Under the pieces are notes generated by a model that had not been told where the DNA came from, searched no databases, and saw only the letters and a program-made list of their open reading frames with translations. Below are positions 28,616-36,728 of a stretch of DNA of 64,000 bases, piece by piece. The translations under genes and the position numbers were made by a program. Source of the DNA: a virus; the IMG/VR virus record IMGVR_UViG_3300046004_001808, positions 1 through 64,000 of that record; one strand, given 5' to 3'. The number at the start of each line of letters is the position of its first letter. The stretch's first letter is position 1.

Positions 28616-30511
28616 TTATGTTGTTAATGTTGAACTTAAATTAGAGTTCATTAACTGTGTTTTGTTTGCTGTTGGAGCTAATAAACCATTACTAAACATT
28701 CCCTCTTTTATCGCCATAACAATACCTTGTTGAACATCCGTATTCTTAAGTGCCATAACAATTTGATTAGTGTCTACATTACCATTAGTCTTTAAATCAA
28801 CATTATGATTTAAAGTAATTTCAATTGGTGTTTTTGTTGTATTACTATTTGAACTTTGTTGTTCATTAGTAGACATTGTTGACGTATTTCTAACATTACT
28901 AATATCTCTTTTAACATTCATCGGATTAGCATCTGATGATTCTTTTTTAGCACTTGATACCCCTTTCATCTTACCTGTCATTAATTGTTCCATTCGGGCA
29001 ACATTAGGAAAATCTTTATTTAACTTTTCTCCTTCTTCTTTAGCGATATTCATTCCTGTTTGAAATGCTGATTTAATCAATGTATTTAACTTTGATAAAT
29101 TTTCCCCAACTTCCTTTCTAGCCTCAGCAGCGGTTATTTCACCATCTGTTAATCTTTTAAGAGTGTCTAAACTTCTATCAATCCCTGTATCAATTGTCCC
29201 TCTAAGATTTTTTGAATCTAATTCTTTTGGTGATAGAACTTTTCTAGCACTTGTTGTTGCTGCTCTAGTATATTTTTGAACACCAGTCATACTTTTACTA
29301 CCGGCGAGAGCTAATCCCGGTTTATCGGCTAATGATTTAATATCAGCAGCAATAGATTCCAAAGTACTCAATTGTTCTTTAGCCAACTCCTCCATAGTTT
29401 TTGGAGCGGTATTAGCCATTTTTTCAAGATTTGCAACATCTTTAGCATTTAATTCATCTATAGCCTTTGCAACTGTTTTTCCTGTTTCTGGGTCAGTTAC
29501 TTGTACCTCATATTTACCTCCAGCACCCATTTCAGCCATATTGGCTATCATCTTTTGCTTATCTTCGTCTAACTCAGGTAACTCAGGAAAACGAATTTTA
29601 CTCATTTTATCCTCTAACTCCGCACTTGCCAAAGACATTTTTGCCAATTCACCTGCGGGTAATCCCATCGCCTTCTCTAACTCCCTCATTTGACGTTTTG
29701 CTCCCGGCATAATTTCAAATTGACCTTTTTCATTTAATTGAGTAAATGATTTACCCATCTCCGCCATTTGATTTTGTAATTCAGCGGGGTCATTCTGAGC
29801 TAAGTCCATTAATTTTAACGGGTCAAGTAAACTACTTTGAGTAACACCTAATCTTTGCATAGCTGCCGCCATTTCAATAGCCCCTTCAGGGTCAAAAACT
29901 TTTTCAGCAAAACCTAACGTTGTTTTCATATCAATTCTTAACATCGCCGCTTGTGCCGCCATTTTTGCTAAACCTGATACACCACCTTCAAAATTATATT
30001 TACTAAGAGAGTCCATATTTTGTAAAACAGCTGAAGACACTTTTTGTGCGTTAACACCTGATTGAGCCGCAATATCCACAACATTTTTCATTTCCTTAGC
30101 GACTTGTCCCGCACCATATCCCGCATCTTTAAATCCTTTAACTAATGGACCAATTTGTTCTCCAGTAACTTTCATCGTTGCGTAAAGGTCTTTATTTACT
30201 TCAGCAGATAATACAACATTTCTACCCAACTCTTTTGACGCATCTCTTTGAGTCTCAATTACATCTTTAATATCACCACCTAAAACTCTAACACTACTAA
30301 CCGCGTCTGCCATTGTTGCACTTAATGTTTGAGCCATTTGTTGACCAAGACCAAACTGTTTTAAAAGTTGACTCGCACCCGCATCTAGTTCTGCAACAAC
30401 CTTACCAACCGCAGCAACACTAAAATTACTTTCTAAAGCATCTCCTAACGACTTAAGAATATCCTTACCTTTTTTTTCACTAGCCTCTAAATTACTTCCA
30501 GCATCTTGCAT
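28616..30511 (-). CDS. Tape measure protein (gp29-like)
   Basis: A 631-residue Ala/Lys/Met-rich, almost wholly helical protein, near the length of T4 gp29 (590). Segments such as SLGDALESNFSVAAVGKVVA, VTGEQIGPLVKGFKDAGYGA and GLAKMAAQAAMLRIDMKT are typical of tape measure proteins, which span the tail tube and set tail length. The position fits: the tail chaperone gene lies immediately upstream and the baseplate operon downstream. A TATTTATTTATA motif 13 bases before the ATG overlaps the base of the preceding hairpin. Confidence 0.75.
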   Translation of the reverse strand: MQDAGSNLEASEKKGKDILKSLGDALESNFSVAAVGKVVAELDAGASQLLKQFGLGQQMAQTLSATMADAVSSVRVLGGDIKDVIETQRDASKELGRNVVLSAEVNKDLYATMKVTGEQIGPLVKGFKDAGYGAGQVAKEMKNVVDIAAQSGVNAQKVSSAVLQNMDSLSKYNFEGGVSGLAKMAAQAAMLRIDMKTTLGFAEKVFDPEGAIEMAAAMQRLGVTQSSLLDPLKLMDLAQNDPAELQNQMAEMGKSFTQLNEKGQFEIMPGAKRQMRELEKAMGLPAGELAKMSLASAELEDKMSKIRFPELPELDEDKQKMIANMAEMGAGGKYEVQVTDPETGKTVAKAIDELNAKDVANLEKMANTAPKTMEELAKEQLSTLESIAADIKSLADKPGLALAGSKSMTGVQKYTRAATTSARKVLSPKELDSKNLRGTIDTGIDRSLDTLKRLTDGEITAAEARKEVGENLSKLNTLIKSAFQTGMNIAKEEGEKLNKDFPNVARMEQLMTGKMKGVSSAKKESSDANPMNVKRDISNVRNTSTMSTNEQQSSNSNTTKTPIEITLNHNVDLKTNGNVDTNQIVMALKNTDVQQGIVMAIKEGMFSNGLLAPTANKTQLMNSNLSSTLTT

Positions 30512-30524
30512 ATTAAATTTCTTT

Positions 30525-30536
30525 TATAAATAAATA
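30525..30536 (-). promoter_or_regulatory. Double TATTTAT motif before the tape measure gene
   Basis: TATTTATTTATA holds two overlapping cores, 13 bases before the ATG at 30511. It partly overlaps the right arm of the terminator-like hairpin. Confidence 0.6.
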
Positions 30537-30574
30537 CACCAAAGACATATTTTAATTTACGTCTTTGGTGTATT
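30533..30574. terminator. Long hairpin between tail chaperone and tape measure genes
   Basis: A perfect 14-bp inverted repeat AATACACCAAAGAC / GTCTTTGGTGTATT with a 14-base loop. On the minus strand it is followed by TTATTTATAAAA, so it may terminate the chaperone transcript; it overlaps the 3' end of the small open frame at 30557-30664. Confidence 0.65.
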
Positions 30575-30664
30575 ATCTTCTATTATTCTGTTTATTAAAA
30601 ATTTTCTAACATAAGTGGGCATCTCGTTGAAATCATTATAAGAAGTCCTTATAAATTTAGCCAT
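30557..30664 (-). CDS. Small tail-chaperone-associated open frame (possible frameshift extension)
   Basis: From an ATG at 30664 this encodes 35 residues (MAKFIRTSYNDFNEMPTYVR, then KFLINRIIEDNTPKT). The frame is open upstream to a stop at 30736, so it overlaps the end of the 251-residue gene in the +1 frame, including the slippery-looking run GAG TTT TTT CGG at 30722-30711. Upstream in-frame residues read LSFNYRQLLIEEYYLMAKF. A short helical domain of this style is what I would expect right after a tail chaperone and just before a tape measure gene, either as a separate protein or joined by frameshifting. Confidence 0.5.
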   Translation of the reverse strand: MAKFIRTSYNDFNEMPTYVRKFLINRIIEDNTPKT

Positions 30665-30698
30665 CAAGTAATATTCCTCAATTAGAAGTTGCCGATAG

Positions 30699-31454
30699 TT
30701 AAAAGAAAGGCCGAAAAAACTCCACCCCAAAGGTTATCTCGAAAGATACCAGTTCTCCTGACGGGGCGTTTGCTGTTCTCTTAAGGTCCAATGACGGTTC
30801 ATTCTCCCTTAAAAAAGTTCTTATGTATTTAGAGTCCATAATAGGTAAAGTATCAACAAACATAGCTATTTTACCTCTATCGTTATCCCCATCAATTTCA
30901 ACAATTTGTTTTTGTAATTTCCAAGTAATTCTTGGTGCCTGTCTTCCAGCAGGATATTGTTCAACCATTTTATCTAACTCAATAGTATCATAGAAAGTTG
31001 TTGGTCTTAATTTAACAGTAATACCTGTTTTAGGTAATTTAGTTAAGAAAAATCCATTTTCATCCGGTTGATTTTGGTTTTTTTTAATATTTAACTCATC
31101 CAATATAACAGTATGAGCAAATAATTTGTTAGTTTGTGGGTCAGTTAAATTAACTGTGTATTCAGCACCAAATGAAGTATTTCTTAAAAATATCAAAATA
31201 GCTTCAACATCACCATCAAGTAGTTCTTCAGGACGTAAATCATGTTCATATAATTTATTACGTAATAAAGTTAATACTACATTTTCTTTACCCGCTAGCG
31301 CACCAATTAAATAATTTTCATCAGACGCTGTTAAGTAACCGATTTTAACCGATTTTCTTTTAGATTTATAAAAAATTCCACCACTAGGTAATGATACCAC
31401 ATCATGTGGTAATGTGAAATTTTCTGTTCCTGCATTAATTAAACTCTCATCCAT
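30699..31454 (-). CDS. Baseplate/tail assembly chaperone (gp26-like)
   Basis: A 251-residue protein. The N-terminus (NFTLPHDVVSLPSGGIFY, VKIGYLTASDENYLIGA, VVLTLLRNKL) and the middle (VEAILIFLRNTSFGAEYTVN, TVKLRPTTFYD) follow the pattern of T4-like gp26/tail assembly chaperones. These are non-virion helpers or minor hub factors for baseplate and tube assembly. The location directly upstream of the tape measure gene fits. Two TATTTATA motifs precede the ATG. The end of the gene overlaps another open frame, raising the possibility of programmed frameshifting. Confidence 0.7.
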   Translation of the reverse strand: MDESLINAGTENFTLPHDVVSLPSGGIFYKSKRKSVKIGYLTASDENYLIGALAGKENVVLTLLRNKLYEHDLRPEELLDGDVEAILIFLRNTSFGAEYTVNLTDPQTNKLFAHTVILDELNIKKNQNQPDENGFFLTKLPKTGITVKLRPTTFYDTIELDKMVEQYPAGRQAPRITWKLQKQIVEIDGDNDRGKIAMFVDTLPIMDSKYIRTFLRENEPSLDLKRTANAPSGELVSFEITFGVEFFRPFF

Positions 31455-31470
31455 ATAAATTTGTTTTTAT

Positions 31471-31505
31471 TATAAATAATAAATGTATACTTTTTTTTAT
31501 AAATA
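31471..31505 (-). promoter_or_regulatory. Tandem TATTTATA motifs before the tail chaperone gene
   Basis: Copies at 31471-31478 and 31498-31505, 27 bases apart, the same spacing as before the gp25-like gene. The proximal copy is 16 bases from the ATG at 31454. Confidence 0.6.
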
Positions 31506-31509
31506 GTTA

Positions 31510-31542
31510 ATAAAAAATCCACATATTTTTGATATGTGGATT
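31510..31542 (-). terminator. Rho-independent terminator after the tail tube gene
   Basis: A minus-strand 11-bp stem AATCCACATAT / ATATGTGGATT with a 5-base loop runs into a T-tract. It is located 27 bases past the tail tube stop. Confidence 0.85.
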
Positions 31543-31568
31543 CTTAAATTTAAATATAAAATATTATT

Positions 31569-32057
31569 TTAGTAAACTAATATACATCTATCCATACGTA
31601 ATGTTGTAGAAATAGTTGCTAAAGCATCTTGACTATACCCTAAACCATCAAAGTTAACATCAGATAAGAAAGTACCTTCTAATATCCATTTTTCCACAAC
31701 AACACCTGTTGGGTCTAACATCTCAAGGTCAATGTTTTTCTTATATCCCGCAGCATATCCCATACGACCTGTAACTGATTCAGCACATAAACGTACCCAC
31801 TCCATAAGAGCTTGTGACGCTGAAGGTCCGATTGGGTCACGGAATTTCACGTTAATTGTTCCCCAAGTAAAACGACCAGCAACATATGTTTCTGTATTTA
31901 AGAAAGGAATTGCAACCGGATTAATTGTTATATGTGGTCTTGCTGCCGATTCTACGAACCATTCATTAATTCCTAATGTTGAAGGAAAACGTAGTATAAA
32001 CCTATTTTGTCTTTTAGGTTCGTAAGGTATGGGCATTTTCATTAATAAATCAGCCAT
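31569..32057 (-). CDS. 19: Tail tube protein gp19-like
   Basis: A 162-residue protein, matching T4 gp19 (163). KMPIPYEPKRQNRFILRFP, TLGINEWFVESAARPHI, FNTETYVAGRFTWGTINVKF-type segments and the C-terminal DVNFDGLGYSQDALATI, LRMDRCIL are the classic tube fold pattern (shared with T6SS Hcp). It polymerises into the inner tail tube. A TATTTAT motif lies 40 bases upstream and a terminator follows, so it is a monocistronic, probably highly expressed unit. Confidence 0.93.
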   Translation of the reverse strand: MADLLMKMPIPYEPKRQNRFILRFPSTLGINEWFVESAARPHITINPVAIPFLNTETYVAGRFTWGTINVKFRDPIGPSASQALMEWVRLCAESVTGRMGYAAGYKKNIDLEMLDPTGVVVEKWILEGTFLSDVNFDGLGYSQDALATISTTLRMDRCILVY

Positions 32058-32236
32058 TTCAAATTGTTTTTAATTTTATTTTATTTATCTTTATTTAATA
32101 AATATCTCTATTTAAAAAATATTTATCTTGACTTTTAGAATTTAATTTATTATAATTATAATCCAGTCTAGTTTATTTAATACTAGTTTTTTTTTAACTA
32201 GTTTTTTTTTATTTAATTCTATTTTATTATAAGTAT
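32058..32236. other. AT-rich intergenic region upstream of the tail tube gene
   Basis: 179 bases without a gene. It contains a TATTTAT motif (minus, 32098-32104) and, around 32166-32206, three spaced ACTAG/CTAGT units separated by T-runs which could fold into alternative small hairpins. These may end HAD-gene transcription. Confidence 0.5.
32098..32104 (-). promoter_or_regulatory. 19: TATTTAT motif before the tail tube gene
   Basis: Context GATATTTATTAAAT, 40 bases upstream of the ATG at 32057. Confidence 0.55.
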
Positions 32237-33055
32237 TTAATATTCTTTTTTTATTCCTCCTGCTGTTGAATAAGTTTTAATAATATTTTCTGGGTCTTGC
32301 TCAAAATGTTTCTTTACTACATCCACATTTTTTATGTCGTCATCTGAAAAACCTACTTTAGGAACAAAATAATTATTTATTTTATTTTTTAAGAACGCCT
32401 TTTTTTGAATATGTTGAGACATTGCTTTAACATATTGAACAAATTCTTTTAAAGCTTTAATTTTCCCTTCTTCCGGATTTGTTGCGGAACCTTCTCCATA
32501 ACTTACAGGATAAAATTTACATAAATCTAAATATTCTCTAATCATCTCCTTTTTAGAAACATTTTCCTCATCAGCTAAATCTCTATATTTTTCTAAATTT
32601 TTAACTAACTCAGTTGAATTAATTCCATTACGGTTTGATACAATATAATTATAACAAGCCTCTTTTAATACTGATGGTGTGTGCCCTCTCGCAGTAACTA
32701 TAGAAAAAATTGACCCATTATTAATTGCTTCAACAAAATCAGCCCAAGCCGGTCCCGGTTTTGCTAACATAGAATCAACAATAAATTGTTTATCACCTTT
32801 AACCCCGAAATATCTAAAAGGGTCTTCTGAAAATCCAACAATGGTGTGTTTATCAAATTCAAATGGTTCCTTACCTATAATTTCTCGATAAGTTGCGAAA
32901 TCTTCAGTTGACATTCCAACCTCATCACCATCTTCATCTTTTAAGATTATTTTAGTTGGCATTGAAACTATATTATCGTCCCAATCAAAAGCGTAATACT
33001 TCTCATCCGGAGCACCTTCCTCGTCAATTCCTTCAATTATTTTATTTTTTAACAT
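32237..33055 (-). CDS. HAD-superfamily phosphatase-like protein
   Basis: A 272-residue protein with HAD motifs: motif I FDWDDNIV (Asp24/Asp26), motif II VTARGHT near residues 121-127, and a motif IV-like GFSDDD near 235-240. Such enzymes dephosphorylate nucleotides, sugars or nucleic-acid ends. The C-terminal part (VKAMSQHIQKKAFLKNKIN) is basic and helical. It lies between sheath and tube genes, with no motif of its own; probable read-through from sheath transcription. The substrate is unknown. Confidence 0.75.
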   Translation of the reverse strand: MLKNKIIEGIDEEGAPDEKYYAFDWDDNIVSMPTKIILKDEDGDEVGMSTEDFATYREIIGKEPFEFDKHTIVGFSEDPFRYFGVKGDKQFIVDSMLAKPGPAWADFVEAINNGSIFSIVTARGHTPSVLKEACYNYIVSNRNGINSTELVKNLEKYRDLADEENVSKKEMIREYLDLCKFYPVSYGEGSATNPEEGKIKALKEFVQYVKAMSQHIQKKAFLKNKINNYFVPKVGFSDDDIKNVDVVKKHFEQDPENIIKTYSTAGGIKKEY

Positions 33056-33074
33056 ATTTTTGTTATAAGGCTTA

Positions 33075-33105
33075 ATTATGACCCACTATTACAATGGGTC
33101 ATAAT
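33075..33105 (-). terminator. Hairpin after the tail sheath gene
   Basis: Perfect 11-bp inverted repeat ATTATGACCCA / TGGGTCATAAT with a 9-base loop, just past the sheath stop at 33114. No good T-run follows on the minus strand, so it may only attenuate or stabilise the message and let the HAD gene be read at lower level. Confidence 0.6.
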
Positions 33106-33113
33106 TTTATTAA

Positions 33114-36100
33114 TTATATATTCTCGAAAGAAGCTCCGGTTGGAGTAATATAGAACGTAATGTCTATAAATTCTAACGATTTGGTTGGTTTGATATAAAT
33201 CTTACCAGTCATTTGATTTCTGTCTAAATCAGCTGCGTCAGACGAAACAGTTACACGGAAATCATAAAGACCTCTATCTCTTCTAATAGAGTCTAATATT
33301 GGGTTAACAGAATCTAAGAAATCTTGTCTTACCTTAGCGTCATTTTGTTCAAATAATAATCTAACAGAAACTGCTGATATTAATTTACGAGCTTGAAGTA
33401 ATAATCTTCTAACATTAATTCTATCAAGTGCCGATTGTCTAATTTGAAGAGTTTTGTTACCCCAAATTACCGTTCCAACATCTGAGAACGTTGCTATTGG
33501 ATTTAAACGACCTTGATATAAAGTATCTCTATTCTCTTGTGTCAATTTAACTCTCGCTTTAACAGCGTTTACGATACCTCTTGTGTAACCCGCCGCAGCG
33601 AACCAAGGAAATGCAATATTATCCGTTAACGCTAAGTTTCTTGTTACCTCAGCAGTTGCCGGTAAGTAAATCTGAGTATTGTTAACAGTATCTCTCATTA
33701 ATACCCAAGGGTAATAAGTAGCGGTATAGTTAGAGTCAATACCTGAATTTGCCAAATTATCTACAGCTTCTTGTGGGTAAATAAAATCTAATTGATTACC
33801 AGTTGACGGAACATACATATTGTAGTCAGGAGTTGTACATACGTACAATGAATCCGCTCTACTATATTCAATCATATCAATAGCACTCTCAACTAAATTA
33901 GAGTTATTAACATAATCAATACCCGGTGTAACAAAGACATTGATGTTTACCGCCTCAGGATTCGCAAATGTTTGTTGTCCTAATAAATAAGCGTAATAAT
34001 CGGTGTTTGCCCAATCTTGAGTGTTACCTGCGACAATAATTTGTTTAAATGCTCCCCAACCCGATGCTGTTGGATATTTTATTGTAGGACAAGAACCTTT
34101 TAAGTAACCTGTTCTACCTAACATAAACTCATCTTTATTTGTTCTAAATTCTCTATAGATATCCCAACCATCAAAACCACCTTTTACTAAGAATGTAAAT
34201 TTACGTGCGTAAATTCTATAATAAGGGTTAAGTTCACTATCAGGGTCTGATGTAAAAGGTGCGTCACCACAAAAGAATGCCGGAGTACCACTTGTTACAA
34301 ATATATTTGGAATTGTAATACCACTTGCGTTTTTGTCCATGTGGAAACCTCTTGTTCTAAAATTCCAAGGATTACCTTCAGTATCATTACAAATATCTAA
34401 AGGAAGTTGAGTTCCTTTATATTGGAAGAAATCAACATCAATACCTTCAGTATCTGAAATACCTAAATAAGTTCTTCTTACATTATCACCAGCACTTGTT
34501 GTTGAATCATCCGCTCCTGAAGCCAACCCAAACGGTGGGTTATAAACTACTTCACCAGGATAATAATATTTAGATTTAATTAATGGGAATGGTGGTCTTA
34601 CACCAGCATATTCTCTATAATCGTATCCTAAGAATCCACAAGGAAGAGCATCTATTGGTGCATCCTCATTAATTTCAACCATAACATAACTTGACAATAA
34701 AGGATATTCACCATCTAAACTACCGATTTTTTTACCAACAAATGAATTATCTTGAGGGTTCATACTACAATTAGTGTATTTTTCAAGAACAACAGGTGAG
34801 GAATCAGTATCAAAGAAATCTCTAATTAATACATCAAAAGTACCATTGTTAAATGACATATTTGCAATTGATATTTTAATATCAATATTTGCTGAATCAC
34901 CATCTGCAATAGTTGTAAATTTAAATAAGTTATAAACTTTATTACCTCTTAATTCTGAAACAACCCACGGTGAAACCGGTGATTGGAATTTTTCTAAGTA
35001 AAACGCTATTGATGTTGGGTCAATCGATTGACGAGCATCAGGTAAAGCTGTTAATTCACAATTTAAACCTCTAATATAACCCATTCTCCAAGCATTCGTT
35101 AATAAAGCTTGGAATCTTTCTTCAACAAATAATGGAACTACTGTTCTTGGTTTTGAGAAGTTAGTTGAACCAAACACTTTACTAATGTATTTTGAATCTG
35201 AATTTGATAATGATGTTTCAAAGAAATATTGGTCACCATCTTTACTTGTAATATTAACACCAAAAGTTGAAAATGGGTTCTTAGTTACACCTGAATATGT
35301 CCCGGTACAATCTAAACTAACATCCGTTAAACCCGAAACTTCATAAACAGGTCCATTTTCCAAACCATATGTTGACAATCCTCTTGAACGAAGTGTTGCA
35401 ACAACTAAGTCATCATAATCTGTATATGCCGTACCCGAATAAATATAAATCACCCCAATCAATGTACCTGTATAACAATTAACAGGTTTTGCTGTTGTTG
35501 TTGAAGTAGTTGATGTTGATGTTGTTGTTGTACAAGGGTTTGTTGTTGATGTCGTCGTTGAAGTTGATGTTGTTGTTGTAATTATTGGTGTCAATGTTAA
35601 TCCTGTAACAACAGACCAAAATGAAAATCCTGTATAAGAAGCATTACCAACATTATCAAATAATGAGTAATACCAAGGGTCATTTTGAGGTGCTGAATAA
35701 TTACATAAATTTGAACTTACATTATCCACTCCGTAAACATTAGTTTCACCAGTATATACTGAACTTAAACCCGAATAAACACTAGTTGGTATTGCACCAT
35801 AATAATTAATTGAAGTATCTTCTTTAGCCGGTGTTGAAACGATATCAAAAATTTGACTTGACATATCATCAAACAATGTTGACATTGAACCATCAAATTG
35901 TTCGTAAGGTTCATACAAAATTGAAGATATTTCAGATGGTAAACTAGATGTGTTTGTAAAACTAACAGTGTTAATACTATTAGTACACGCTGAAAATTCA
36001 ACAGAATAGTTTATAGTTTTAAAGTCTATACATTCAGTAACACAATTAACTGTAGTTGCACTTTCACAAAAGAAATCAACCGTTGTTGGGTCAACATTTG

Positions 36101-36440
36101 CTTTTGTAGTTATAGACCAAGATGGTCCTGCATCGTAACCAGATAATCCTAACACTCTTGTTACGAATAATTGGTTAGATTGTTGTAAGTATGATTTAGC
36201 AATATAAGCCGCTTCGTACTTTGGAATTTGTGTATTTATAAATTTTTCTGGGGAAGTTCCACCGAAGAAATTTGTGAATTCATCAAAATTTCGTATAAAG
36301 ATAGGCTCGAAAGCGGGACCTTTTAAGGTCTCACCCACAATACCCAACGTGGTAACTCCCACACTTTGTGCTACGAAACTTAAATCAACTTCAGAAGTAT
36401 ATACTCCGGGAGATACGAATACTTTTTGATTTGATGCCAT
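33114..36440 (-). CDS. 18: Tail sheath protein gp18-like, enlarged
   Basis: About 1108 residues from the ATG at 36440 (MASNQKVFVSPGVYTSEVDL); the frame is open to 36500 but the extra N-terminus is low-complexity leader. The N-terminus and the C-terminal third (ALDRINVRRLLLQARKLISA, LLFEQNDAKVRQDFLDSV, RVTVSSDAADLDRNQM) are typical sheath. T4 gp18 has 659 residues, so about 450 are inserted, including a Thr/Ser tract at about residues 287-313 (TTTTSTSTTTSTTNPC) and Cys-containing segments that probably form surface domains. The sheath contracts on infection. A TATTTAT motif is 37 bases upstream. Confidence 0.93.
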   Translation of the reverse strand: MASNQKVFVSPGVYTSEVDLSFVAQSVGVTTLGIVGETLKGPAFEPIFIRNFDEFTNFFGGTSPEKFINTQIPKYEAAYIAKSYLQQSNQLFVTRVLGLSGYDAGPSWSITTKANVDPTTVDFFCESATTVNCVTECIDFKTINYSVEFSACTNSINTVSFTNTSSLPSEISSILYEPYEQFDGSMSTLFDDMSSQIFDIVSTPAKEDTSINYYGAIPTSVYSGLSSVYTGETNVYGVDNVSSNLCNYSAPQNDPWYYSLFDNVGNASYTGFSFWSVVTGLTLTPIITTTTSTSTTTSTTNPCTTTTSTSTTSTTTAKPVNCYTGTLIGVIYIYSGTAYTDYDDLVVATLRSRGLSTYGLENGPVYEVSGLTDVSLDCTGTYSGVTKNPFSTFGVNITSKDGDQYFFETSLSNSDSKYISKVFGSTNFSKPRTVVPLFVEERFQALLTNAWRMGYIRGLNCELTALPDARQSIDPTSIAFYLEKFQSPVSPWVVSELRGNKVYNLFKFTTIADGDSANIDIKISIANMSFNNGTFDVLIRDFFDTDSSPVVLEKYTNCSMNPQDNSFVGKKIGSLDGEYPLLSSYVMVEINEDAPIDALPCGFLGYDYREYAGVRPPFPLIKSKYYYPGEVVYNPPFGLASGADDSTTSAGDNVRRTYLGISDTEGIDVDFFQYKGTQLPLDICNDTEGNPWNFRTRGFHMDKNASGITIPNIFVTSGTPAFFCGDAPFTSDPDSELNPYYRIYARKFTFLVKGGFDGWDIYREFRTNKDEFMLGRTGYLKGSCPTIKYPTASGWGAFKQIIVAGNTQDWANTDYYAYLLGQQTFANPEAVNINVFVTPGIDYVNNSNLVESAIDMIEYSRADSLYVCTTPDYNMYVPSTGNQLDFIYPQEAVDNLANSGIDSNYTATYYPWVLMRDTVNNTQIYLPATAEVTRNLALTDNIAFPWFAAAGYTRGIVNAVKARVKLTQENRDTLYQGRLNPIATFSDVGTVIWGNKTLQIRQSALDRINVRRLLLQARKLISAVSVRLLFEQNDAKVRQDFLDSVNPILDSIRRDRGLYDFRVTVSSDAADLDRNQMTGKIYIKPTKSLEFIDITFYITPTGASFENI

Positions 36441-36477
36441 TAGTTTGTCTTTTTTATTTGTAAATTTATTTTTATTG

Positions 36478-36484
36478 ATAAATA
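36478..36484 (-). promoter_or_regulatory. 18: TATTTAT motif before the sheath gene
   Basis: Context AATATTTATCAATAAAA, 37 bases upstream of the sheath ATG at 36440. Confidence 0.6.
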
Positions 36485-36521
36485 TTATAAAAAAAACCAA
36501 AATACTTTACTTCATAAGAAG

Positions 36522-36529
36522 TATTTATA
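36522..36529 (+). promoter_or_regulatory. TATTTATA motif before the RHH-like gene
   Basis: Plus-strand GTATTTATAAAT, 34 bases before the ATG at 36564; divergent from the sheath promoter motif. Confidence 0.6.
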
Positions 36530-36534
36530 AATTA

Positions 36535-36563
36535 GGTAGAATAAATTCTGCCTTTATTCTACC
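36535..36563 (+). promoter_or_regulatory. Hairpin or operator abutting the start codon of the RHH-like gene
   Basis: A perfect 11-bp inverted repeat GGTAGAATAAA / TTTATTCTACC with a 7-base loop ends at the base before the ATG. In DNA it would be a symmetric operator for a dimeric ribbon-helix-helix protein; in RNA it would occlude the start region. Either would suit autoregulation. Confidence 0.65.
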
Positions 36564-36728
36564 ATGGCAGACAACGAAAAAAAGATAAAGAACCTAAAGA
36601 TATCAATTGAGGTTCATAACGTCCTAAAGACCTATTGCGAAAAGAGGGGTATCAAAATGTATCGTTTTTTAGAAAGAATGATTGTTGAGAATTGTAAAGA
36701 AAAGAAGGATATATACGGCGAGAATTAA
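36564..36728 (+). CDS. Small ribbon-helix-helix-like regulator
   Basis: A 54-residue protein (MADNEKKIKNLKISIEVHNV onward, ending KEKKDIYGEN). The pattern of a basic N-terminus, a strand LKISIEV, helix HNVLKTYCEKRG and helix MYRFLERMIVENCKEK matches the ribbon-helix-helix DNA-binding fold (Arc/MetJ/CopG type). It lies in plus orientation between the minus-strand sheath and sheath-terminator genes and overlaps the latter's 3' end by four bases. It has its own TATTTATA motif and a hairpin touching the start codon. The target is unknown; autoregulation or control of late tail genes is inferred. Confidence 0.7.
   Translation: MADNEKKIKNLKISIEVHNVLKTYCEKRGIKMYRFLERMIVENCKEKKDIYGEN

Noticed and set aside
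36441-36500. N-terminal extension of the sheath protein
   Set aside because: Phe/Ile/Lys-rich and overlaps the TATTTAT promoter motif; sheath homology begins at the ATG at 36440.
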